Positions 1 through 5,273 of a stretch of DNA of 5,318 bases are shown in pieces. This DNA comes from an uncultured Eubacteriales bacterium (GTDB lineage Bacteria; Bacillota; Clostridia; Lachnospirales; Anaerotignaceae): assembly GCA_934256695.1 (NCBI GenBank), contig CAKQPE010000129.1, positions 1 through 5,318 of the forward strand, written 5' to 3'. Under the pieces are notes generated by a model that ran no database searches, was not told where the DNA came from, and was given only the letters and a program-made list of their open reading frames with translations. Positions within the stretch are counted from its first letter, which is position 1, and the number at the start of each line of letters is the position of its first letter. The position numbers were made by a program, and so were the translations under genes.

Positions 1-1374
1 GTATTCAAAAGCCGCCGTTTCAATTTCTTCCAGCATAACTTTCTTTCCGAACCGTTTTTCTATGTCTTTTATGTACTCCGTACTGTTTGTCCTCATAAAA
101 GATATTAATTTCTTTCCTGCACATATGGTTATTTTTTTATACATGGCAGATGAAAAAGCATTTATTACCTCTCTTAATATCTTTCCCGCAACATATTCGG
201 CAGAAGGCGTTATTCCCCTTCCTTGGCAGGTATAGCACTGACTGCTTATAAGACTAAGCACAGGGAGACTGCCTTTTTTTCTTGTCATCTGCATAAGCCC
301 AAGCTCCGTCATGCCTACAACCGTTGTTTTCAGCCTGTCGGTTTTAACTGCATCCTGAAGCTTTTTAGTAAGTATCTCTCGGTTTTCTTCTTTTTTCATG
401 TCAATAAAATCCACTATTATCATTCCCGAAAGATTTCTTAATCTTAACTGACGGGCGATTTCTTCTGCCGCTTCTATGTTTGTTTTAAGAAAAGTTTCTT
501 CTGTATTTTTCTTTCCTGTATACTTTCCTGTATTTACATCTATTACAACACAAGCCTCTGTCTGTTCTATTATTATAAAACCGCCGCTTTTAAGCCATAT
601 CTTGTTTGTAAATAGCCTGTCTATTTTGCTTTCTATATAGAAATTATCGAATATCGGTATTGCACCTTCGTACAGCTTTACTTTTTCGCCGTTAAACTCC
701 GGTATAGCTTTTATGTTTTCATAGTCTTTGCCGTTATTGACAACAACTTCATCTATATCCGATGTAAAAATATTTTTCAGATTTTTAATTACGAAGTCTT
801 CTTCTTCAAATATAAGTGCCGGCGGTTTAATATGCTTTGATTTTGATTTTAAGTCTTCCGCCTTTTCGTAAAGATAACTTATTTCTTTTTCTATCTCATC
901 ACGGCTTCTGCCTTCGCCTTCCGTTCTTACTATTGCAGCACAGTCCTTCAGTCCCAGATTAGTTACTATATCAAATATACGGTTTCTTTCTTCTGTATTT
1001 ATTATTTTCTTTGAAATACCTATGCTATCTTTATCATTAAGCATTATAACGGCAAATTTCCCCGTAAAAGAAAGCTTTTCCGTAAGTACAACACCTTTGC
1101 TGCCGAAAGCATCTTTTTCCACCTGAACAACAACAGTGTCGCCGTTTTTTATACTGCTGTCGGATTTTAACGGAAGATAGCCGTTTTTGCCTATTCCTAT
1201 ATCCACAAAACAAGCCTGCATACCTTTTATGCAGTTTTCCACTCTGCCTGCATATATATTTCCGACAATACTTTTTCCCTTTCGGCTTTCGTAAAACATT
1301 TCCACAGGCTCGCCGTCATGGACAAGAACTATTCTTGTCTGAAAAAGTGAGTTGTCCACTATTATTTTTTTCAA
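1..1374 (-). CDS. rng: Ribonuclease G/E family endoribonuclease (3' end beyond window)
   Basis: This encodes an Mg-dependent endoribonuclease that cuts single-stranded A/U-rich RNA in mRNA decay and rRNA processing in the cytoplasm. The first 458 residues are visible; E. coli RNase G is 489 residues, so little is missing. An S1 RNA-binding domain lies at about residues 37-110 (GNIYAGRVENC, FVDIGIGKNGYLPL). The DNase I-like catalytic domain carries D279 in VVIDVNTG, N281, and D322 in VDFIDM. The D279-D322 spacing of 43 equals that of RNase E D303-D346. The Zn-link cysteines C380 and C383 (CYTCQGRG) lie 58 residues past D322, again as in RNase E. I chose TTG at 1374: it gives the usual N-terminus MKKIIVDNSLFQTRIVL, the next ATG (codon 26) would remove the first strand, and a GGAG lies 10 bases upstream. 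It overlaps the preceding stop by 4 bases (TTGA), so translation is probably coupled. The family assignment is near certain; rng versus rne is by size and lack of a visible long extension. Confidence 0.97.
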   Translation of the reverse strand, partial: MKKIIVDNSLFQTRIVLVHDGEPVEMFYESRKGKSIVGNIYAGRVENCIKGMQACFVDIGIGKNGYLPLKSDSSIKNGDTVVVQVEKDAFGSKGVVLTEKLSFTGKFAVIMLNDKDSIGISKKIINTEERNRIFDIVTNLGLKDCAAIVRTEGEGRSRDEIEKEISYLYEKAEDLKSKSKHIKPPALIFEEEDFVIKNLKNIFTSDIDEVVVNNGKDYENIKAIPEFNGEKVKLYEGAIPIFDNFYIESKIDRLFTNKIWLKSGGFIIIEQTEACVVIDVNTGKYTGKKNTEETFLKTNIEAAEEIARQLRLRNLSGMIIVDFIDMKKEENREILTKKLQDAVKTDRLKTTVVGMTELGLMQMTRKKGSLPVLSLISSQCYTCQGRGITPSAEYVAGKILREVINAFSSAMYKKITICAGKKLISFMRTNSTEYIKDIEKRFGKKVMLEEIETAAFEY

Positions 1375-2087
1375 TTTTCACCCACTCCGTCCGTAAGCGG
1401 TACAAGTTTTTCTTCCGAATTTTTCATATACATTTCGTTTCTTCTGAACGCTGTTTTATATCGGTTGTATTCTTTATTTATGAATATGCAAAATCCCTCT
1501 GCCACCGATTCCGGTTTAAGATTTTTAACACTTCCCGCATTTACAAGAACCTTTAAAACTCCTTTGCCGTCTGCCGAAATATCCTCTGCACCAAGAATAT
1601 CGGGCTTTATATCCGTTTCCTTGAAATTCTTCTTTGTTTTTTTCATAACCAATATTTCGTTCTGGTTAATAAAAGAAGAAAGATTGTTTTTTATATCCTC
1701 CGGCGATATTGTTTCATCAAAATAAATATCATATGAAGCGGCACAGACACTTGCCATTGTGTTTTTAACGCCTTCTTTAAGTTTAATAAGTTCTGTTATT
1801 ACCAATCCTTCAGGAAGGGCATTATTTATCCTTTCTTTAAGTTCTTCGGGGTTTTCTTCTGTCTGTAACTGAAAATCACCGTATTCGCCTATGCTTGTGT
1901 ATCCGAGACTTAAAGGCAAAGCAAAAGATATAAGCTGATGGGGATTAAATCCGTTTGAGTATGCAATAGGAATATCCGCTCTCTTTAAAGCTCTCTGGAA
2001 AACTATTACCACATCAAGGTGTCCTATAAATTTTATTGTTCCGAACTTTTCAAACTTAAATCTGTACTTTATATTATCGTTTGTCAA
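1371..2087 (-). CDS. TIGR03936/DUF2344 radical SAM-linked protein
   Basis: This is an uncharacterised cytoplasmic protein of 238 residues that in many bacteria is encoded next to, or fused to, the radical SAM protein found immediately upstream here. The N-terminal family signature is clear: YRFKFEKFGTIKFIGHLD (residues 8-25, with H23 and D25) and then YSNGFNPHQLISFALPL (43-59). The C-terminus ends with a basic patch and EEKLVPL, also as in the family. I see no membrane segment and no cysteine cluster. The open frame extends up to an ATG at 2117, but I prefer TTG at 2087: it lies 8 bases after a perfect GGAGG (2100-2096), and the protein then begins at MTNDNIKYRFKF, which fits the family. The gene then overlaps the radical SAM gene by 14 bases and RNase G by 4, implying translational coupling. 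No biochemical function is known to me; acting on a substrate of, or as partner to, the radical SAM enzyme is inference. Confidence 0.92.
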   Translation of the reverse strand: MTNDNIKYRFKFEKFGTIKFIGHLDVVIVFQRALKRADIPIAYSNGFNPHQLISFALPLSLGYTSIGEYGDFQLQTEENPEELKERINNALPEGLVITELIKLKEGVKNTMASVCAASYDIYFDETISPEDIKNNLSSFINQNEILVMKKTKKNFKETDIKPDILGAEDISADGKGVLKVLVNAGSVKNLKPESVAEGFCIFINKEYNRYKTAFRRNEMYMKNSEEKLVPLTDGVGEN

Positions 2088-3921
2088 AGCAGACACCTCC
2101 TCCGAAAGATTTTGCACCGCAGTTCTGACATTCCTGTCGGCAGTTAGGTGTGGTTTCGGCTCTCATTGCACGTTCTCTTTCTTCCATAAGAAACCTCTTT
2201 GTTACTCCTACGGAAATATGATCCCAAGGGAGAACCTCGTCATAGCTTCTTTCTCTGTTGGCATAAAATTCCATTGAAAGACCTGTGTCATTAAAAGCCT
2301 GCTGCCATTTTTCAAAGTCAAACAAATCGGTCCAGCTGTCAAACCTGCACCCAAGCTCCCAAGCCCTGTAAATAGCCTTTGAAACCCTTCTGTCTCCTCT
2401 TGCCATAACGCCTTCGAGAGAACTCATCATTGTGTTGTGGTAAGTAAATCTTACCTGTTTTCTTTTTATTTTGTTCTTTACCAAAGCACCTTTTCTGCCG
2501 AAACTTTCATAAGTATCCTGTCCGTCCCACTGGAAAGGTGTAAACGGCTTAGGCACAAAGCAGGAAGCACTGGCATTTACAGTAACGGGACGTGGCCTGT
2601 CCTCCTTCGGTATCTCAAAGAATTTTTCAACTAGCTTATCACAAAGGTCTGCTATGCCTTCCAAATCCTCATCTGTCTCCGTAGGCAGACCAAGCATAAA
2701 GTACATTTTTACTTTTGTCCAGCCGCCGTCAAAAGCCAGTTTACAGCCGTTTAATATATTTTCTTCCGTAAGGTTTTTGTTTATTACGTTTCTTAATCTC
2801 TGTGTACCTGCTTCTGCCGCAAATGTAAGAGAGCTTTTTCTTACCTCCTGAATTTTCTGCATAAGGTCAAGTGAGAACGAATCTATTCTTAGCGAAGGAA
2901 GGGATATGCTTATTTCCTTTTGTTTATATTCGTCCAAAAGTCCGTTAGCAAGCTCAGGGAAACAGGTATAGTCGCTTGTTGCAAGTGAAATAAGTGATAT
3001 TTCCTCGTGTCCCGATGTATTTACAAGGCTTTCTGCCTGTTTAAGAAGTGTCTGATAACGCTTTTCCCTTACAGGTCTGTATATAAAGCCTGCCTGACAG
3101 AAACGGCAGCCCCTTATGCAGCCTCTGAAAAGCTCCAGCGTAACTCTGTCGTGAACAACCTCTATAAGAGGAACAAGCTGTTTTTCGGGATAAAATACAC
3201 TATCCATATCCGTTACAACAACCTTCTTAATTACTTTTCTTGCTTTCGGGTGGTTAGGCGTAATGGATTTTACCGTACCGTCTGCATTATATTCCACATC
3301 ATAAAATTTAGGTATATAAATACCATCTATATCCAACATTCTTTCAAGAAATTCATTTCTGGTTTTTCCGGCTTTTTTATATTCCTTATAAATATCAAGT
3401 ATTTCATCATAAAGGACTTCACCCTCGCCAAGGTATACCATATCAACAAAATCCGCCAAAGGTTCCGCATTGTATGCACAGGAACCGCCGCAGATTATAA
3501 TAGGCTCGTCCTCTGTTCTGTCTTTTGCATAAATGTGTATTCCGGCAAGATCAAGCATATTTATTATGTTTGTATAGCAAAGCTCATACTGGAGAGTAAA
3601 TCCTACAAAATCAAAATTTCTGAGAGAATCTTTGCTTTCGAGAGCATAAAGCGGAATATTGTTTTCACGCATTTTTTGTTCCATGTCCGTCCACGGAGCA
3701 AAGGCTCTTTCGCAGTAGGTATCTTCTCGTCTGTTTAAAAAATAATAAAGTATCTGCATTCCGAGGTTTGACATTCCTACCTCATATACATCAGGGAAAC
3801 AAAATGCAAATCGTATATCAACCTTTTTAGGGTCTTTTTTTACTATATTCACTTCTCCGCCTACATACCTTGCAGGCTTGTCCACCTGAAGCAAAATTTC
3901 ATCTGAAACAGTGTTATACAT
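2074..3921 (-). CDS. TIGR03960-family radical SAM protein with B12-binding-like N-terminal domain
   Basis: This is a 615-residue uncharacterised radical SAM enzyme, about the usual family length. Residues 35-170 form a B12-binding-like Rossmann region: the strand DIRFAFCFP, then DVYEVGMSNLGMQILYYFLN-like sequence, and GEGE at 165-168 as in many class B enzymes. The canonical cobalamin motif DxHxxG is not present; D44-V-Y46-E-V-G49 sits where it might be expected. The radical SAM core starts with LELFRGCIRGCRFCQAG, whose C268, C272 and C275 (CX3CX2C) bind the SAM-coordinating 4Fe-4S cluster. It continues through AEAGTQRLRNVINKNLTEEN (from 369) and KMYFMLGLPTETDEDL. The C-terminus has a second group, C594, C598, C601 and C611, which could bind metal or an extra Fe-S cluster. 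The ATG at 3921 follows AGGAGG. It heads an operon with the DUF2344 protein and RNase G. The family link is firm; the substrate is unknown and RNA or ribosome modification is inference. Confidence 0.95.
   Translation of the reverse strand: MYNTVSDEILLQVDKPARYVGGEVNIVKKDPKKVDIRFAFCFPDVYEVGMSNLGMQILYYFLNRREDTYCERAFAPWTDMEQKMRENNIPLYALESKDSLRNFDFVGFTLQYELCYTNIINMLDLAGIHIYAKDRTEDEPIIICGGSCAYNAEPLADFVDMVYLGEGEVLYDEILDIYKEYKKAGKTRNEFLERMLDIDGIYIPKFYDVEYNADGTVKSITPNHPKARKVIKKVVVTDMDSVFYPEKQLVPLIEVVHDRVTLELFRGCIRGCRFCQAGFIYRPVREKRYQTLLKQAESLVNTSGHEEISLISLATSDYTCFPELANGLLDEYKQKEISISLPSLRIDSFSLDLMQKIQEVRKSSLTFAAEAGTQRLRNVINKNLTEENILNGCKLAFDGGWTKVKMYFMLGLPTETDEDLEGIADLCDKLVEKFFEIPKEDRPRPVTVNASASCFVPKPFTPFQWDGQDTYESFGRKGALVKNKIKRKQVRFTYHNTMMSSLEGVMARGDRRVSKAIYRAWELGCRFDSWTDLFDFEKWQQAFNDTGLSMEFYANRERSYDEVLPWDHISVGVTKRFLMEERERAMRAETTPNCRQECQNCGAKSFGGGVCFDKR
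2095..2100 (-). promoter_or_regulatory. RBS that decides a TTG start for the DUF2344 gene
   Basis: On the minus strand GGAGGT lies inside the last codons of the radical SAM gene and is followed 8 bases after GGAGG by TTG ACA AAC. The in-frame ATG at 2117 has no comparable SD at the right distance, so this site argues for initiation at 2087. Being embedded in the upstream coding sequence, it probably depends on ribosomes finishing that gene. Confidence 0.8.
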
Positions 3922-3932
3922 AAATTTTTATT

Positions 3933-3938
3933 CCTCCT
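3933..3938 (-). promoter_or_regulatory. RBS of the radical SAM gene
   Basis: Minus-strand AGGAGG lies 11 bases before the ATG at 3921. It is full SD consensus with a slightly long, A/T-only spacer, suggesting good expression of the operon's first gene. Confidence 0.85.
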
Positions 3939-3965
3939 GCCTAAAAAAGGGCATAATTAGTTAAT

Positions 3966-3997
3966 ATTATAATACAATTATTTCTTCCTTCTTTCAA
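3966..3997 (-). promoter_or_regulatory. Likely sigma-A promoter of the radical SAM-DUF2344-rng operon
   Basis: On the minus strand TTGAAA (3997-3992) is followed, 17 bases later, by TATTAT (3974-3969); each matches five of six consensus bases. A perfect TATAAT overlaps it at 3971-3966 but would give a 20-base spacer. Either would start transcription about 35-45 bases before the ATG. The promoter lies in the 257-base gap after the peptidase gene, so the operon probably has its own start rather than relying on read-through. Confidence 0.6.
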
Positions 3998-4011
3998 GAG
4001 TTTTTAAGACC

Positions 4012-4028
4012 TTGGGGCTTTGCCCCAA
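4012..4028. repeat. Inverted repeat TTGGGGC-TTT-GCCCCAA
   Basis: A perfect 7-bp stem with a 3-base loop, readable on either strand. Its sequence context (CCTTGGGGCTTTGCCCCAA followed by CACCCCAC) resembles an intergenic repeat I associate with gut Firmicutes, but that recognition is from memory. It is the first of five consecutive stems up to 4177. No T tract follows on either strand, so it is not a classical terminator. Confidence 0.7.
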
Positions 4029-4035
4029 CACCCCA

Positions 4036-4055
4036 CAATTTTTTGAAAAAAATTG
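4036..4055. repeat. Inverted repeat CAATTTTTT-GA-AAAAAATTG
   Basis: A perfect 9-bp inverted repeat separated by two bases, made almost entirely of A/T. It lies 7 bases beyond the preceding G/C-rich stem and seems to belong to the same composite element. Being A/T-rich, its hairpin would be weak in RNA. Confidence 0.65.
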
Positions 4056-4070
4056 AGTAAAACTTTTAGT

Positions 4071-4094
4071 AAAATGCAATTTCATTGCATTTTT
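4071..4094. terminator. Hairpin AAAATGCAAT-TTC-ATTGCATTTT, possible terminator
   Basis: A perfect 10-bp stem with a 3-base loop whose outer part is A4/T4, so either strand yields a hairpin ending in U residues (five on the plus strand, four on the minus strand). On the minus strand it lies about 85 bases past the peptidase stop and could end that transcript before the radical SAM promoter. The stem is low in G/C, so efficiency is uncertain, and it may simply be part of the composite repeat. Confidence 0.45.
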
Positions 4095-4130
4095 CGGGAA
4101 AAATATGAATTTATATCAATAAAAATTTCC

Positions 4131-4177
4131 TCATCCGTCACAACTATCACTGTGACACCTTCTCCCCAATGAGAAGG
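4131..4177. repeat. Double-hairpin intergenic repeat (TCATCCGTCA... type)
   Basis: Two stems stand next to each other: GTCACA (4137-4142) pairs with TGTGAC (4151-4156), and CCTTCTC (4158-4164) pairs with GAGAAGG (4171-4177) around CCCAAT. The unit, CCTCATCCGTCA then a variable loop, TGACACCTTCTCCCC and GAGAAGGCTT, resembles a palindromic repeat I recall from many Firmicutes genomes. It begins one base past the peptidase stop codon. It could act as an mRNA 3'-end stabiliser or weak terminator, but no T tract follows directly. Confidence 0.65.
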
Positions 4178-4178
4178 C

Positions 4179-4637
4179 TTAAAAACCTTTAATCACACTC
4201 TTTGGATTTACACTCTCTCCGTTTTTTGAAATTTCTATATGCAGGTGAGGGCCTGTACTGTCTCCCGTGTTTCCCGAAAATGCTACGGTCTGTCCTTTTT
4301 CCACCGTTTCACCTTCTTTTACGAGTATTTTATTAAGATGTGCATAAACAACATCATACCCGTTATCCGTTTTTAAGCTCAGCTTAACGCCATAGCTTTC
4401 GGAAACGGTACAGTCCGTTACAACGCCGTTATATACAGCTAAAACAGGTGTATTTTCTTCTGTGGCTATGTCGATTCCACTATGAAACTGTTCGTTTTCT
4501 CCCGTAGGATTTTGTCTTTTACCGTAATCAGAGCTTATTGTTCCCATACACGGCAAAACCATTTCGTCACCCAAATTTATCATTATCCATATCAGGGCTA
4601 ATTGTATTTTCGGCAATAACCGAATCATTATTTGCAA
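4179..4637 (-). CDS. M23 (LytM) peptidase domain, 3' half of a frameshifted SpoIVFA-like gene
   Basis: This open frame holds the complete catalytic domain of an M23 zinc metallopeptidase, which cleaves peptide cross-bridges of peptidoglycan outside the membrane. Counting from the ATG at 4637, the ligands are H52 and D56 in FHSGIDIA and H133 in HLHIE, and H100 (YAHLN) and H131 are the catalytic histidines, so the active site is intact. Homologous sequence begins only at about residue 24 (GDEMVLPCMGTISSDYGKR, from 4568); the first 23 residues are out-of-frame translation of the upstream linker. Alone it has no signal peptide or membrane anchor, so a separately translated product would stay in the cytoplasm. 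Joined in the +1 frame to the upstream segment it makes a 270-residue membrane-anchored protein, close to B. subtilis SpoIVFA (264). The location near RNase G also fits the spoIVFA position upstream of rplU. SpoIVFA identity is inference; M23 is firm. Confidence 0.85.
   Translation of the reverse strand: MQIMIRLLPKIQLALIWIMINLGDEMVLPCMGTISSDYGKRQNPTGENEQFHSGIDIATEENTPVLAVYNGVVTDCTVSESYGVKLSLKTDNGYDVVYAHLNKILVKEGETVEKGQTVAFSGNTGDSTGPHLHIEISKNGESVNPKSVIKGF
4566..4572 (-). other. Frame junction GGG-TGA-C in the M23 peptidase gene
   Basis: On the minus strand the first frame reads AAA TTT GGG TGA C, while the peptidase frame reads AAT TTG GGT GAC GAA. Moving glycine decoding by +1 from GGG to GGT would join DNDKFG to DEMVLPCMG. 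The UGA C stop context is the same as at the prfB +1 frameshift. No SD-like stimulator is seen at prfB-like distance (the preceding bases are A/T-rich). The base runs AAATTTGGG are also prone to single-base insertion. Confidence 0.7.
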
Positions 4638-4992
4638 AATATACCTTTTCTCTGTAAACCTCGGCTTTTTTGTTTTCGGAATTAAAATTCAAAAAATCAT
4701 TATTTTTTATTTTTTCAAAACAATGCTTTAAAAATTTTTCGGTATCAGCTATTTCATCTTTAGTTATGCTTTGGCTTACAGCACTTTTCAGCCTATACTT
4801 GAAATTTTTCATTTTTTCTCCATCAGCTTTTGAAACAGCAAGCACAAATACTATTATTATTGCACAGGTACAAATTCTGAAAAGCATACGGTTTAAAAAA
4901 GCATTTTCTTTTTTATCGGATTTTTTAAATGTATTTCGTCTGTAATTTATATTTGTCCTTCTCGGTAAATCCGGTTTTAAATTTTCTGTCAA
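4567..4992 (-). CDS. N-terminal membrane-anchor segment of the frameshifted M23 peptidase
   Basis: This 141-residue frame has a basic N-terminus (PRRTNINYRRNTFKKSDKK), one membrane segment at about residues 37-53 (LFRICTCAIIIVFVLAV), and then a charged D/E/K/N-rich linker ending DMDNDKFG before TGA at 4569-4567. That is the N-terminal half of a type II membrane M23 protein such as SpoIVFA, with the catalytic half in the +1 frame directly afterwards. The open frame can begin at GTG 5001, but that codon overlaps the SD, so I prefer TTG 4992, which stands 8 bases after GGGAGG and gives MTENLKPDLPRRT. Alone it would be a membrane stub without an enzyme domain. The junction is best placed at the TGA, because the first frame looks like a natural linker right up to it. 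Interpretations are a disabling mutation, a sequencing or assembly error, or a translational frameshift. Confidence 0.75.
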   Translation of the reverse strand: MTENLKPDLPRRTNINYRRNTFKKSDKKENAFLNRMLFRICTCAIIIVFVLAVSKADGEKMKNFKYRLKSAVSQSITKDEIADTEKFLKHCFEKIKNNDFLNFNSENKKAEVYREKVYFANNDSVIAENTISPDMDNDKFG

Positions 4993-5000
4993 AATTAACA

Positions 5001-5006
5001 CCTCCC
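5001..5006 (-). promoter_or_regulatory. RBS of the M23 peptidase gene
   Basis: Minus-strand GGGAGG is followed by 8 bases and then TTG ACA GAA at 4992. The GTG at 5001 sits inside the SD and cannot be the start served by it. The arrangement GGAGGTGT-N6-TTGACA is almost the same as at the DUF2344 gene. Confidence 0.8.
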
Positions 5007-5143
5007 ATACTGCAAATATACGTTTTGGGTACAGGTTGTATGACTAAGACTCTGTCTCCAAGAGTGACAGATAGGAAAAATGACAGTGGGCAGTTGTCAA
5101 AACTTACTGCCTGCCGTTAACTAACCACTGACAACCGAAACCT
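5007..5143 (-). other. Long 5' leader of the peptidase gene, potentially structured
   Basis: About 130 bases separate the likely promoter from the RBS, with no gene. The leader can pair 5081-5089 (TGACAGTGG) with 5125-5133 (CCACTGACA), eight of nine bases, and inside that GGCAGT (5089-5094) with ACTGCC (5106-5111). A competing pair is GTTGTCA (5093-5099) with TGACAAC (5129-5135). CTGTC/GACAG at 5053-5070 could form another stem. I do not recognise any riboswitch or T-box consensus. The recurring TGACA/TGTCA motifs could equally be remains of decayed short repeats. Confidence 0.35.
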
Positions 5144-5175
5144 ATTATATCAAACCTACTGTTTGATACATTCAA
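5144..5175 (-). promoter_or_regulatory. Likely promoter of the M23 peptidase gene, MerR-like geometry
   Basis: On the minus strand TTGAAT (5175-5170) is a -35-like hexamer and TATAAT (5149-5144) a perfect -10, separated by 20 bases. TGA directly before TATAAT makes an extended -10 (TGnTATAAT), which can function without a good -35. The predicted start is near 5137, leaving a leader of about 145 bases before the TTG start. The spacer is occupied by a perfect dyad (separate entry). Confidence 0.6.
5148..5168. promoter_or_regulatory. Operator-like dyad TATCAAAC-N5-GTTTGATA
   Basis: A perfect 8-bp inverted repeat with a 5-base centre (CTACT on the plus strand) fills the spacer between the -35 and -10 of the peptidase promoter and overlaps the first two bases of the -10. 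The position is that of a regulator binding site. No regulator gene is visible in the window. Confidence 0.5.
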
Positions 5176-5215
5176 CTTCGGTGACAGCTTTTAACAGCAA
5201 ATTTATATTCAACAT

Positions 5216-5245
5216 AAAAATACCGTAACTTTTGTTACGGTATTT
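5216..5245 (-). terminator. Rho-independent terminator of a gene upstream of the window
   Basis: A perfect 12-bp stem AAATACCGTAAC/GTTACGGTATTT with a 4-base loop is followed on the minus strand by five T residues (5220-5216, overlapping the stem end). On the plus strand only three T follow, so the minus strand is favoured. It would isolate the peptidase promoter from transcription entering at 5318. Confidence 0.65.
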
Positions 5246-5273
5246 CAGACTGTAGACAATGTTATTTTATAAA

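Noticed and set aside
223..441. Short plus-strand open frame opposite RNase G
   Set aside because: It lies opposite the catalytic and Zn-link region of RNase G and has no family features; it is an antisense shadow.
3007..3738. 243-residue open frame on the plus strand opposite the radical SAM gene
   Set aside because: It is antisense to a highly conserved coding region, its translation is rich in K/Y/F/C with no recognisable domain, and it has no SD at its start.
4012..4177. CRISPR array or insertion sequence as explanation of the repeated stems
   Set aside because: The stems differ from each other in sequence, there are no equal spacers, and there is no transposase or flanking target duplication.
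4670..4945. Plus-strand open frame of 91 codons with hydrophobic stretches
   Set aside because: It is the antisense of the K/N/D-rich linker and membrane segment of the peptidase; the phenylalanine-rich translation follows from AAA/GAA codons opposite.
5007..5143. T-box or known riboswitch in the peptidase leader
   Set aside because: No T-box GGTGGNACC core and no other riboswitch consensus was found on the transcribed strand.
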